Assembly: GCA_002440225.1 (NCBI GenBank)
Contig: DJSH01000077.1
Location: forward strand, 6,875 to 23,030
Length of the DNA stretch: 16,156 bases
Direction of reading: 5' to 3'
Source: Candidatus Segatella violae
GTDB taxonomy: Bacteria; Bacteroidota; Bacteroidia; Bacteroidales; Bacteroidaceae
Made by a program: the position numbers and the translations under genes. Positions 1 through 7,028 of this stretch are shown one piece after another. Positions within the stretch are counted from its first letter, which is position 1, and every line of letters begins with the position of its first letter. The notes beneath the pieces are model-generated. The model made no database searches, had not been told where the DNA came from, and saw nothing but the letters and a program-made list of their open reading frames with translations.

Positions 1-21
1 ATTCCATCCTCGTCTTTTTTA

Positions 22-447
22 TTAATCTTCCTCATCCTCGTCCCAGTCTTCGTCGTCGAATCCGAACATGGCTGGGTCTACGAAGGCATCCAGGGCTCGG
101 CGTTCTTTCTTGGTAGGGCGTCCGGTGCCACGAGCTCGGTCCACGAATCCGCTGATGCGGCTCATCTCCAGCAACTCATACTGCTTAGGGTCGGTCACGT
201 TGGTGTATACGCCGAAGAGCATCTTGGCTCCCACGCGCTGCTCTATGCAGTCGAGCACCTTATAAGAATAGGTGATGGGAGGCTTCTTCACGCTCACTAC
301 CTCGCCACGCTTGATGACGTGGGAAGGCTTTACGGTGACGCCACCGATGGTGACACGACCGTTCTTGCAAGCATCGGCAGCGATGCTGCGAGTCTTGTAG
401 ATGCGGGCTGCCCAGAGCCACTTGTCTATTCTTGCACTTTCCTTCAT
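22..447 (-). CDS. S4-domain RNA-binding protein, Hsp15-like
   Basis: A 141-residue protein opening with an S4 RNA-binding fold: residues 5-20 contain RIDKWLWAARIYKTR, followed by a basic strand-turn region with GRVTIGG and VKPSHVIKRGE, as in the Hsp15/HslR and RluB-type S4 domains. By family knowledge such proteins bind structured rRNA, or in the Hsp15 case stalled 50S subunits carrying nascent peptidyl-tRNA. That fits its position as the last gene of a minus-strand run after rplY and pth, only 14 nt downstream of pth. The second half has a basic GRPTKKERR stretch, and the protein ends in a strongly acidic Asp/Glu tail (about residues 128-141). The ATG at 447 places the S4 domain at the N terminus as expected. 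Specific function (Hsp15-like recycling versus another S4 role) is inferred. Confidence 0.9.
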   Translation of the reverse strand: MKESARIDKWLWAARIYKTRSIAADACKNGRVTIGGVTVKPSHVIKRGEVVSVKKPPITYSYKVLDCIEQRVGAKMLFGVYTNVTDPKQYELLEMSRISGFVDRARGTGRPTKKERRALDAFVDPAMFGFDDEDWDEDEED

Positions 448-461
448 CCCTTTCTTAATGT

Positions 462-1034
462 TTACTTCTTTCCGAGCTTGTTAAACTGGTTCATCGTGTT
501 GTCGATGCCAGCCAGTACAAAACTCTTGATGATTTCCACGCCTAGGTCGATGGCAGGCTGGAGCTGCTTCATCTCCTCCTCGCTGTATTTGCCCAGCACC
601 CAGTCTATCTGTCCGCCACGCGGATAGTCGTTGCCGATGCCCATGCGCAGGCGAGCGTAGTTCTGTCCGATGAGCTGCTGGATGTGTCCCAAGCCGTTAT
701 GGCCACCATTGCTGCCGTTCGCCTTGAGGCGGAAGGCACCGAGGGGCAGGGCGAGCTCATCACTGATGACGAGCAGGCGGCTTTGGTCTATCTTCTCCTG
801 GTTGAGCCAATAGCGCACCGCATTGCCGCTGAGGTTCATGAAGGTGGTAGGCTTCAGCAGGAAAACCTTTCTGCCCTTGAGAGTGGTCTCTGCCACGAAT
901 CCATATCGCTTATCCTCAAAATGAATATTGGACGCTTTAGCAAAAGCGTCCAATACCATAAATCCTGTGTTGTGCCTGGTTCCGGCGTACTCGTCGCCAG
1001 GGTTGCCAAGCCCACAAATCAAATATTTATCCAA
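462..1034 (-). CDS. pth: peptidyl-tRNA hydrolase
   Basis: A 190-residue cytoplasmic enzyme that cleaves the ester bond of peptidyl-tRNA released from stalled ribosomes, recycling the tRNA. The family signatures are all visible: GLGNPG at residues 8-13, TRHNTGF at 19-25 with the catalytic histidine at about 21, the PTTFMNLSG substrate-binding segment, the D of VISDELALP and the GSNGGHNGLGHI segment. Length matches bacterial Pth (about 185-200 residues). It sits 50 nt downstream of rplY and 14 nt upstream of the S4-domain gene on the same strand, so the three are probably co-transcribed from the promoter upstream of rplY. This grouping links a 50S protein, nascent-chain rescue and an rRNA-binding protein. 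Nothing looks truncated. Confidence 0.97.
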   Translation of the reverse strand: MDKYLICGLGNPGDEYAGTRHNTGFMVLDAFAKASNIHFEDKRYGFVAETTLKGRKVFLLKPTTFMNLSGNAVRYWLNQEKIDQSRLLVISDELALPLGAFRLKANGSNGGHNGLGHIQQLIGQNYARLRMGIGNDYPRGGQIDWVLGKYSEEEMKQLQPAIDLGVEIIKSFVLAGIDNTMNQFNKLGKK

Positions 1035-1084
1035 TGTTTGAATGTTTACTCAGGTTGTAAAAAAGTCCACGTCGTTGCGACTGA

Positions 1085-1702
1085 TTACTCAGCGGCAGCG
1101 TCTGCGTCAGCATCAGCGTCAGCAGCAGCGAGCTGTGCGTTACGTGTCATCTTGATAGAGCAAACTACGACAGCCTTGCTTGTAGCCAACTCGAGACCCT
1201 CGAATGAGAGGTCGCCTACCTTGATGCTCTTACCGATCTTCAACGCTGTAACGTCGATGTCGAGGTGCTCAGGGATAGCCTGGTAAGGAGCTGTAACGTT
1301 GATCTTACGGATAGAGAGGTTCATACGACCACCATCGCGAACACCCTGTGCGAGACCTACCAACTTCACTGGGATACCGATAGTGATAGGCTTCTGGTCG
1401 TTCACCTCGTAGAAGTCAACGTGCAATGGAGCGTCTGTTGTTGGGTGGAACTGAATCTCCTTCATGATAGCAGTGTGGCTCTCACCGTCGATGATGAGGT
1501 TGATCACGTATACGTGAGGAGTGTAGATTACCTTACGCAACTCGCTGAATGGAACTGCGAATGACATAGCCTCAGGAGCACCGTTCTCGCCCTTCTTCTC
1601 ACCATAAAGGTTACAAGGAACGAAACCTTCCTTACGCAATGCCTTTGAAGCTTTCTTACCAAGGTCTGTACGCTTCTGACCTGTTACATTAATCTCTTTC
1701 AT
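1085..1702 (-). CDS. rplY: 50S ribosomal protein bL25 (long, Ctc-type)
   Basis: A 205-residue two-domain bL25 that binds 5S rRNA in the large subunit. The N-terminal L25 domain begins with INVTGQKRTDLGKKASKALRKEG and reads on to VPCNLYG; the C-terminal TL5/Ctc beta domain covers roughly residues 100-190 (HVDFYEVN, then IGIPVKLVGLAQGV, then LDIDVTALKIGKSI). This is the long form found in Bacteroidota rather than the single-domain form of about 95 residues in E. coli. The last 15 or so residues form a low-complexity Ala/Asp tail encoded by a short-period repeat (about 1091-1130). It is the first gene of the minus-strand operon rplY-pth-S4, with a well-formed housekeeping promoter about 85 nt upstream of the ATG. 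Confidence 0.97.
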   Translation of the reverse strand: MKEINVTGQKRTDLGKKASKALRKEGFVPCNLYGEKKGENGAPEAMSFAVPFSELRKVIYTPHVYVINLIIDGESHTAIMKEIQFHPTTDAPLHVDFYEVNDQKPITIGIPVKLVGLAQGVRDGGRMNLSIRKINVTAPYQAIPEHLDIDVTALKIGKSIKVGDLSFEGLELATSKAVVVCSIKMTRNAQLAAADADADADAAAE

Positions 1703-1785
1703 TTGTGTTACTCTAAATTAAGTTTGTAATTAATAAATGTGCCTTAACTCGCCATCACACGGATTAGCTTTGTCTTAAGCGGGTG

Positions 1786-1817
1786 CAAAATTACTACTTT
1801 TATTTGGATTGAGCAAA
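1786..1817 (-). promoter_or_regulatory. housekeeping promoter for the rplY-pth-S4 operon
   Basis: Read on the minus strand, TTTG (1814-1817) is followed by exactly 20 nt and then TAATTTTG (1786-1793). This is a full match to the Bacteroidota primary sigma pattern TTTG, about 20 nt, TAnnTTTG. Transcription would start near 1781, giving a leader of roughly 80 nt before the rplY ATG. Confidence 0.75.
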
Positions 1818-1906
1818 TTTTCGGCCTCAAAATATGTTGTTGGTGCATAAAAAAGTGGGAAAATACACTTTTTAGCTTAAAAAAACAGAAAATCTTGCCC
1901 CATTTC

Positions 1907-1937
1907 TTGCGTATTATTTATATAATGTGTATTTTTG
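1907..1937 (+). promoter_or_regulatory. housekeeping promoter for the nusB operon
   Basis: TTG at 1907-1909, 20 nt, then TATTTTTG at 1930-1937 fits the Bacteroidota -33/-7 pattern. The predicted start near 1941 gives a leader of about 45 nt before the nusB ATG at 1986. It is divergent from the rplY promoter within a 283-nt intergenic region; apart from the two promoters I see only AT-rich sequence there and a possible 10-codon leader frame (1961-1993). Confidence 0.7.
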
Positions 1938-1985
1938 CAACGTATTAGGAAATTAAATAAATGAATCTTTTAAAATTATTAGAGA

Positions 1986-2987
1986 ATGATTAATAGGGAT
2001 TTGATAAGACGTAAGATTGTGCAGTTAACCTATGCATACTATCAAAACAGCAATCACAACATGGATAATGCTGAGAAGGAGTTGATGTTCAGCCTCTCCA
2101 AGTCGTATGATTTGTACAACTATATGCTGCAGCTCATCGTGGCCATCACTCAGGAGGCCCGCAAGCGATATGATGTCGAGGCGGCTCGTGCCAAGCGTGA
2201 GGGCGAGCAGGAACCTTCTTCTCGTTTCGCCATGAACCAGTTTGCTGTTCAGCTCGAAGAGAACAAGATGCTGCTCGACTGGATCGACGTGAAGAATTCC
2301 AGCTGGGACGAGGACATCGAGATGGTGCGTAAGCTCTACACCGCCATTACGTCGAGCGATCTCTATGCCGACTATATCAGCGGGGCCATTGACGAAGAGT
2401 TGAAAGACCTCAGCGACTACGACCGCGACCGTGAGGTATGGCGTCGCATCTACAAGAAGTTTATCATGAACAATGACGACATCGATGCATTCCTTGAGGA
2501 AAAGAGCCTCTATTGGAACGACGACAAGGATATCGTGGACACCTTCGTGCTGAAGACCATCAAGCGCTTCGACCCAGCCAAGAAGGCTAAGCAGGAGTTG
2601 CTGCCAGAGTATAAGGATGCCGAAGACCGTGAGTTCGCTAGCAAACTCTTCCGTGCCACCATCCTCAATGGCGAAGCCTACCAGCGCTACATGAGCGATG
2701 CCTCACGCAACTGGGATTTCTCCCGCCTTGCCTATATGGACGTGGTCATCATGCAGATAGCCATTGCCGAGCTCATTAACTTCCCTGGCATTCCTGCCAC
2801 CGTGACCATCAACGAGTATGTAGACCTTGCCAAGGCTTACAGCACGCCTCGCAGTGGCGGCTATGTGAACGGTATGCTCGACAACATCACACGCTTCCTC
2901 ATCCAAAGAGGAATCATCACCAAGGAACTGCCTGATCGCAAACAGAAGAATAAAGCGCAAGCAGAAAATAACGCAAATAAAGAATAA
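1986..2987 (+). CDS. nusB: transcription antitermination factor NusB, long Bacteroidota form
   Basis: A 333-residue protein whose C-terminal part (about residues 215-315) is the NusB helical domain: FASKLFRATI, then NWDFSRLAYMDVVIMQIAIAE, LINFPGIPATVTINEYVDLA and YVNGMLDNI. NusB with NusE (S10) binds boxA RNA and supports processive rRNA transcription. E. coli NusB is about 140 residues. Here a further 200 or so N-terminal residues, mostly helical and charged, precede it; extended NusB proteins are usual in Bacteroidota, and the extension itself resembles a diverged helical repeat of unknown role. It is first in a plus-strand run with yajC, a ybbR-like gene, coaE and a DUF5606 gene. The start at 1986 is supported by the promoter just upstream and the MINRDLIRRKIVQ opening. 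Confidence 0.93.
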   Translation: MINRDLIRRKIVQLTYAYYQNSNHNMDNAEKELMFSLSKSYDLYNYMLQLIVAITQEARKRYDVEAARAKREGEQEPSSRFAMNQFAVQLEENKMLLDWIDVKNSSWDEDIEMVRKLYTAITSSDLYADYISGAIDEELKDLSDYDRDREVWRRIYKKFIMNNDDIDAFLEEKSLYWNDDKDIVDTFVLKTIKRFDPAKKAKQELLPEYKDAEDREFASKLFRATILNGEAYQRYMSDASRNWDFSRLAYMDVVIMQIAIAELINFPGIPATVTINEYVDLAKAYSTPRSGGYVNGMLDNITRFLIQRGIITKELPDRKQKNKAQAENNANKE

Positions 2988-3022
2988 ATTAAAGAAACAA
3001 TTTAATACATTATTATTAAGAC

Positions 3023-3343
3023 ATGACAAATTTACTATTGCAAGCTGCTCCTGCTGGAGGTGGTAGCAGCATGAGTTTTCTCATCATGATGGTGGCTATC
3101 TTTGCCATCATGTGGTTCTTTATGATTCGCCCTCAGCAGAAGAAGCAGAAGGAGATTCGCAAGTTCCAGAACTCTCTCCAGGAGGGCTCTAAGGTCGTTA
3201 CTGGCGGCGGTGTCTATGGCACAGTGAAACGTGTGAACGTTGAGGCCAATACCATCGATGTAGAGATAGCTCGTGGCGTGGTGATCACTGTGGCTAAGGG
3301 CTACGTGTTTGCTGATGCTACAAGTCAGACTCCTAATGCATAG
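3023..3343 (+). CDS. yajC: Sec translocon accessory protein YajC
   Basis: A 106-residue single-pass inner-membrane protein. A short Gly/Ser-rich N terminus is followed by one hydrophobic segment (about residues 17-34, containing FLIMMVAIFAIMWFFMI), then the YajC hallmark RPQQKKQKE and a small cytoplasmic beta domain with LQEGSKVVTGGGVYGTV and VEIARGVVITV. YajC associates with SecDF and SecYEG and helps protein export, though it is not essential in E. coli. It lies 35 nt after nusB, and its stop overlaps the start of the ybbR-like gene, implying co-transcription and probably translational coupling. No secDF is in the window. Confidence 0.96.
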   Translation: MTNLLLQAAPAGGGSSMSFLIMMVAIFAIMWFFMIRPQQKKQKEIRKFQNSLQEGSKVVTGGGVYGTVKRVNVEANTIDVEIARGVVITVAKGYVFADATSQTPNA

Positions 3344-4316
3344 TTTCAGAAACATATTGCATATTGTCAGAAACTTCCTGTTCAGTAGTCTGAATAAGGA
3401 GTTTCTGATTTTTTTGTTCTTTTTCGCTCTCAGCGGCATCTTCTGGTTGATGATGACGCTCAACGAGACCACCGAGAGAGAATTCAATATCCCTGTGCAC
3501 TTAACCGGGGTGCCTCGCAACGCTGTCATCACGGGCGATATTCCCGACTCGGTGAACATCGTGGTGCGCGACAAGGGATTCACCCTCGTCACCTATGCCT
3601 ATGGAGGCAGGTTCCGTCCGATAACATTCCGTTTTGGCAGTTATGCCGACGACGACACGGGGCGTGGGTTCGTGCCGATGGCTGATGTGCAGAAGCAGGT
3701 GCTCTCCCAGCTCTATGGGTCGAGCAAGCTGCTCTCGGTGAAGCCGGGCAAGTTTGACTTCTATTTCACCTATGGCGCCAGCAAGAAAGTGCCTGTGGTG
3801 TTCCGGGGCAGGATTACCACCAACAAGAGCTACTATCTCGCCCATACCGAGTTCTTGCCTAGCATGGTGACGGTATACGCCAACAAGCGGCAGCTCGACC
3901 AGTTGAAATCGGTGGAGATTGAGCCGTTCAACATGCGCAATCTACAGGATACCATCCATCGCAACGTATACATCAAGAAGATACGTGGCATGAAGATTGT
4001 GCCCCAGATGGTGCGATTGGCGGTTTATCCAGATGTGCTCACCGAGGAGTCTATCGACGTGCCTATCACCGCCATCAATATGCCGCCCAACATGGTGTTG
4101 CGCACCTTCCCTTCGCGTGTGGCTGTGAGGTTCACCATCGGTGCCAGCCTCTTCCGCACCATCAAGGAGAGCCAGTTCCGTGTGGTGGTCGACTACAACG
4201 AACTCTCTGCCAATCCTTCCGACAAGTGCCATCTGCAATTGCGCAGTGTGCCACGCTCGGTGAGCAAGGCTAGGCTGGACATCGATATGGTAGACTATCT
4301 GCTGGAACAGCAATAG
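3336..4316 (+). CDS. YbbR-like domain protein (CdaR-like)
   Basis: About 326 residues with an N-terminal membrane anchor (FLIFLFFFALSGIFWLMM) followed by an extracytoplasmic region of YbbR-type beta repeats: TEREFNIPVHLTGVP with the following VVRDKG, KVPVVFRGRI, and ESIDVPITAINMPPNMVLRTFP. I chose the ATG at 3336, which overlaps the yajC stop by 8 nt; a TTG at 3309 would add nine residues inside yajC and is less likely. In Firmicutes the YbbR protein CdaR regulates the cyclic-di-AMP synthase CdaA and is encoded beside it. Here there is no cdaA neighbour, and the function in Bacteroidota is not established, so I give no symbol. The link to yajC and coaE is a common arrangement in this phylum. 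Confidence 0.88.
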   Translation: MHSFRNILHIVRNFLFSSLNKEFLIFLFFFALSGIFWLMMTLNETTEREFNIPVHLTGVPRNAVITGDIPDSVNIVVRDKGFTLVTYAYGGRFRPITFRFGSYADDDTGRGFVPMADVQKQVLSQLYGSSKLLSVKPGKFDFYFTYGASKKVPVVFRGRITTNKSYYLAHTEFLPSMVTVYANKRQLDQLKSVEIEPFNMRNLQDTIHRNVYIKKIRGMKIVPQMVRLAVYPDVLTEESIDVPITAINMPPNMVLRTFPSRVAVRFTIGASLFRTIKESQFRVVVDYNELSANPSDKCHLQLRSVPRSVSKARLDIDMVDYLLEQQ

Positions 4317-4352
4317 AGAGTAACGGCAACAGGGATGGGATATTTTAGAATC

Positions 4353-4384
4353 TTGGAATTTTGGAATTTTGAAATTTTCGAAGA
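4353..4384 (+). repeat. 8-bp AT-rich tandem repeat before coaE
   Basis: Three 8-nt units, TTGGAATT (4353), TTGGAATT (4361) and TTGAAATT (4369), are followed by a decayed fourth beginning TTCGAAGA (4377). They lie between the ybbR-like stop and the coaE ATG and keep an open frame into coaE, but the encoded peptide is low complexity. Confidence 0.6.
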
Positions 4385-4394
4385 GAGAAGAGAT

Positions 4395-4979
4395 ATGAAG
4401 ATAGCGATTACTGGAGGCATCGGTAGCGGCAAGAGCTATGTGTGCCGAGAGTTGGGCAGCCATGGCATCCAGGTCTATGATTGCGATGCCGGGGCTAAGC
4501 GACTCATGCGCTCCGATGGCGACTTGCAGGCGGCGCTCAGCCGTTTGGTGGGCGAGGAAGTGTATGTAGACGGCGTGCTTCAGAAGCCAGTGCTGGCCAA
4601 GTTTCTCTTGGCGAGCGAAGCCAACAAGCAAGCTATCAACGATGTGGTTCATCCTGCCGTGGCTCGCGATTTTGAACAGAGCGATTGCGACTGGCTGGAG
4701 AGTGCCATCCTCTTCGACAGTGGATTCTACAAGCGCACCCATTTCGACTATGTGGTGTGTGTCACGGCTCCCGTGCCAGTTCGCCTGGAGCGTATCATGC
4801 AGCGCGACCACATCTCTCGCGAGAAAGCGCAGCAGTGGATAGATGCCGTGATGCCTCAGGAAGAACTGGTGGCTCGCTCCGATTTCGAGATAGTGAACGA
4901 CGGGGTGAGAGACGTGAAAGCGCAGATAGGGGCACTATTGGGAAAATTGAATAATAAGAACGAGAAAATTAAATCATAA
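4395..4979 (+). CDS. coaE: dephospho-CoA kinase
   Basis: A 194-residue P-loop kinase performing the last step of coenzyme A synthesis: ATP-dependent phosphorylation of the ribose 3'-hydroxyl of dephospho-CoA. The Walker A motif GGIGSGKS lies at residues 7-14, right after MKIAIT. VYDCDAGAKRLM (about 27-38) carries the conserved Asp and helix of the CoA-binding region; AINDVVHPAV, then ESAILFDSGFYK, and RIMQRDHISREKAQQWID (about 133-150) follow the family order. The frame is open upstream to an ATG at 4335, but that extension would be encoded by the 8-bp repeats and push the P-loop to residue 27. CoaE normally begins immediately before the P-loop, and a purine-rich GAAGAGAGAAGAG precedes 4395, so I chose 4395. 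It is fourth in the nusB operon. Confidence 0.94.
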   Translation: MKIAITGGIGSGKSYVCRELGSHGIQVYDCDAGAKRLMRSDGDLQAALSRLVGEEVYVDGVLQKPVLAKFLLASEANKQAINDVVHPAVARDFEQSDCDWLESAILFDSGFYKRTHFDYVVCVTAPVPVRLERIMQRDHISREKAQQWIDAVMPQEELVARSDFEIVNDGVRDVKAQIGALLGKLNNKNEKIKS

Positions 4980-5019
4980 ATAATAGAATAAACAATTAAA
5001 ATAGAATAAGAAGACAACA

Positions 5020-5463
5020 ATGGAAACAATTCTTTCAATTGCAGGCAAGCCAGGCCTTTACAAACTGGTATCTAGAGGTAACAGAAACTTGATTGTCGAG
5101 ACTCTCGACGAGACTCACAAGCGTGTGCCAGCTTTCGCCACCGACCGTGTGACAAGCCTTGGCGACATCGCTATGTATACAGATGCTGACGAGGTGCCAC
5201 TATGGGAGGTGCTCGACAGCGTAAGCAAGAAGGAGAATGGCAAGCCAAGCGAGTTCAACTACAAAAAGGCTCCTGCCGACGAGCTCCACGCTTACTTCGC
5301 AGAGGTTCTTCCTAACTACGATCGCGACCGTGTGCACGACAGCGACATCAAGAAGCTCCTCCAGTGGTACAACATCCTCGCCAAGTACGGCATCACCGAT
5401 TTCAAGGCTACTCTTGCTCCTACACAGGGTGAGAATGTAGATGATCGTGCTGAGCAGGCATAA
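5020..5463 (+). CDS. DUF5606 domain protein
   Basis: A 147-residue soluble protein conserved across Bacteroidota, annotated as DUF5606. The N-terminal third (IAGKPGLYKL, then NLIVETLDETHKRVPAF and SLGDIAMYTD) looks like a small beta-barrel or SH3-like fold. The second half (about residues 75-135) is helical, with ADELHAYFAEVLPNYDRDRVHDSDIKKLLQWYNIL. It has no signal peptide or membrane segment. Function is unknown; the operon position after coaE is the only hint and does not define one. The codon usage and TAA stop are normal, and the last codons lie inside the inverted repeat of the downstream terminator. Confidence 0.85.
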   Translation: METILSIAGKPGLYKLVSRGNRNLIVETLDETHKRVPAFATDRVTSLGDIAMYTDADEVPLWEVLDSVSKKENGKPSEFNYKKAPADELHAYFAEVLPNYDRDRVHDSDIKKLLQWYNILAKYGITDFKATLAPTQGENVDDRAEQA

Positions 5464-5511
5464 ATAAAAAAAAGCTCCCATCAATTGGCGGGAGCTTTTT
5501 TTATTTATGCC
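5457..5511. terminator. bidirectional intrinsic terminator between DUF5606 and MATE genes
   Basis: A GC-rich stem GCTCCC (5474-5479) pairs with GGGAGC (5490-5495) around a 10-nt loop. It is flanked by eight A on the left and seven T on the right, so it works as a hairpin plus U-tract in both directions. Complementarity continues outward through the TAA stop and GCA codon of both convergent genes (left arm 5457-5479, right arm 5490-5511, one A/T length difference). Confidence 0.93.
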
Positions 5512-6857
5512 TTTTCCATCTTCTTCACCTCTCTTACGAATCGCTGCCAATATAGCACGCCAGCGATGGTGAGTCCGAACGGGAAGGCGATCCAGATGCC
5601 CTGGATGCCGAGATGGCAAGGGAATCCGAGCGTATACCCCAGGGGCAGGGAAATTACAAAGTAGGCGATGAAGGCATACGTTACCATCGGCTTGACGCAG
5701 GCGATGCCTCGGAGGGCGTTGGCGAAGGTATATTGCAATCCGTCGCCAAACTGATACACCATCATCCAGACGATGAGCATCGCCACGTTCTGCTGCACCT
5801 CCACATTGTCGTTGAACCATCCACCTATTTGGTGGCGCAAGAGGAACACCGGGATGCCCATCAGCGTGGAGAACATCAAGGCTAGTCGCCATCCGTCGTA
5901 AGCGTTGCGGCGAACTGCATGGAAGTCCTTCTGCCCCACGAAGTGGCTCACTCTTATCGCCATCGCCGCCGCCATGCCCGAAAGTGAGAGGTAGAAGAGT
6001 TGCGACAGGGTAATCATCACCTGGTGGGAAGCCAAAGGAATGGTGCCTAGCCAGCCCACCATCACGCAACTCAGCGTGAACGCCGCCGATTCCATCGCCA
6101 ACTGCAATGCCACAGGCCATCCCAGGCGGTTCATCTCTCGGAAATCAGCCATGTTGGTGTGGCTCTGGACGATGTCTGTGCGATACTGCTGGAACTTTTT
6201 CCTGCCCATCACCACGCCTATCATCGCCCCCGCCATCAGGATGCGGGAGAAGAGGGTGGAGAGACCGGCTCCTGTCAATCCCAACTCAGGGAAAGGCCCC
6301 ACGCCATAGATGAGCATCCAGTTGCCCAGGATGTTGGCGATGTTTCCGGCTATCATCACCCACATAGCCACCTTGGTATGGGCGATTCCGTCGAGGAATT
6401 GCTTCATCGTGTTGAACACGCCCATGAAGAGCACGGAGATGAGGTTGACGATGAAGTAAGGGCGGATGAGCGCCAACAGTTCCTCTGGCTGCCCGATGTG
6501 GGCGAGGTTGAGGTAAAGGATTACGAGGGCAACAGAAAAAATGCAGCCCACCATCATGTTTGCCACGAAGGAGTTTCTCACCTTTTGTCCGATTTCGTCG
6601 GTTCGCTCCATGCCGTAGAGCTTGCCGATGATAGGGGTGAGACCGTAGGAGAATCCCATGTAGGAGATAAACACCAGTCCGAAGATGTTGTTCACCAGTC
6701 CTGCCGCCGCCAGTTCCTGTGTGCTGTGGTGTCCTATCATGAGTGTGTCGGCGAAGCCCAGGATGATGGTGCCGAGCTGTCCTATAATAATAGGTATACC
6801 GATGGAGAGGAGCTCTCGATAGTGATGTTTCTTTGCAATGGTTGTTCTGTTATTCAT
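5505..6857 (-). CDS. MATE family multidrug/toxin exporter
   Basis: A 450-residue polytopic inner-membrane protein with about twelve hydrophobic segments arranged as two six-helix halves. The first helix carries the typical MATE opening ELLSIGIPIIIGQLGTII followed by GFADTLMIGHHS. Later motifs include GLTPIIGKLYG, and the second half repeats the pattern with LGWPVALQLAMESAAF, then SLSGMAAAMAIRVSHFVGQ. MATE proteins export cationic drugs, metabolites or other small molecules using a Na+ or H+ gradient; the substrate cannot be read here. The frame is open upstream to 7088, but that stretch crosses the promoter and the divergent sigma gene. The ATG at 6857 (MNNRTTIAKKHHYRELL) gives the usual family length. 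It is monocistronic, facing the bidirectional terminator. Confidence 0.93.
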   Translation of the reverse strand: MNNRTTIAKKHHYRELLSIGIPIIIGQLGTIILGFADTLMIGHHSTQELAAAGLVNNIFGLVFISYMGFSYGLTPIIGKLYGMERTDEIGQKVRNSFVANMMVGCIFSVALVILYLNLAHIGQPEELLALIRPYFIVNLISVLFMGVFNTMKQFLDGIAHTKVAMWVMIAGNIANILGNWMLIYGVGPFPELGLTGAGLSTLFSRILMAGAMIGVVMGRKKFQQYRTDIVQSHTNMADFREMNRLGWPVALQLAMESAAFTLSCVMVGWLGTIPLASHQVMITLSQLFYLSLSGMAAAMAIRVSHFVGQKDFHAVRRNAYDGWRLALMFSTLMGIPVFLLRHQIGGWFNDNVEVQQNVAMLIVWMMVYQFGDGLQYTFANALRGIACVKPMVTYAFIAYFVISLPLGYTLGFPCHLGIQGIWIAFPFGLTIAGVLYWQRFVREVKKMEKA

Positions 6858-6921
6858 AACTATATACGTATTCTTGACTATAAAGTGCGCTTGAAATAAG
6901 CATTCTCGATTAAAAATCGTG

Positions 6922-6953
6922 CAAAGATACAACATTTCGGTGAGAAAACCAAA
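6922..6953 (-). promoter_or_regulatory. housekeeping promoter for the MATE gene
   Basis: On the minus strand, TTTG (6950-6953), 20 nt, then TATCTTTG (6922-6929) exactly matches the Bacteroidota -33/-7 pattern. The predicted start is near 6917, about 60 nt before the MATE ATG at 6857. Confidence 0.78.
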
Positions 6954-7013
6954 TATTCGATGTATTTTTGTTTTATCTGCCTTGATATATTTTCCCAAAC
7001 CGATTCTTTTTTG

Positions 7014-7021
7014 TATTTTTG
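7014..7021 (+). promoter_or_regulatory. candidate housekeeping -7 box for the ECF sigma gene
   Basis: TATTTTTG at 7014-7021 matches TAnnTTTG and shares the 10-mer TATTTTTGCA with the nusB promoter. There is only a weak T-rich -33 candidate near 6990-6994. Transcription would begin a few bases before the ATG at 7029, giving a nearly leaderless message. A second identical TATTTTTG at 6963-6970 could instead supply a leader of about 55 nt, but its -33 position has no TTTG. Confidence 0.45.
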
Positions 7022-7028
7022 CAGTCGA

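Noticed and set aside
4335..4394. 20-residue N-terminal extension of CoaE
   Set aside because: It is encoded by the 8-bp tandem repeat and would displace the P-loop from its usual N-terminal position.
3942..4811. 289-codon minus-strand frame across the ybbR-like and coaE genes
   Set aside because: It spans two good plus-strand genes, has a His-rich composition and no family signature.
5200..6120. 306-codon minus-strand frame across DUF5606, the terminator and MATE
   Set aside because: It runs through a strong terminator and is in a different frame from the clear MATE protein.
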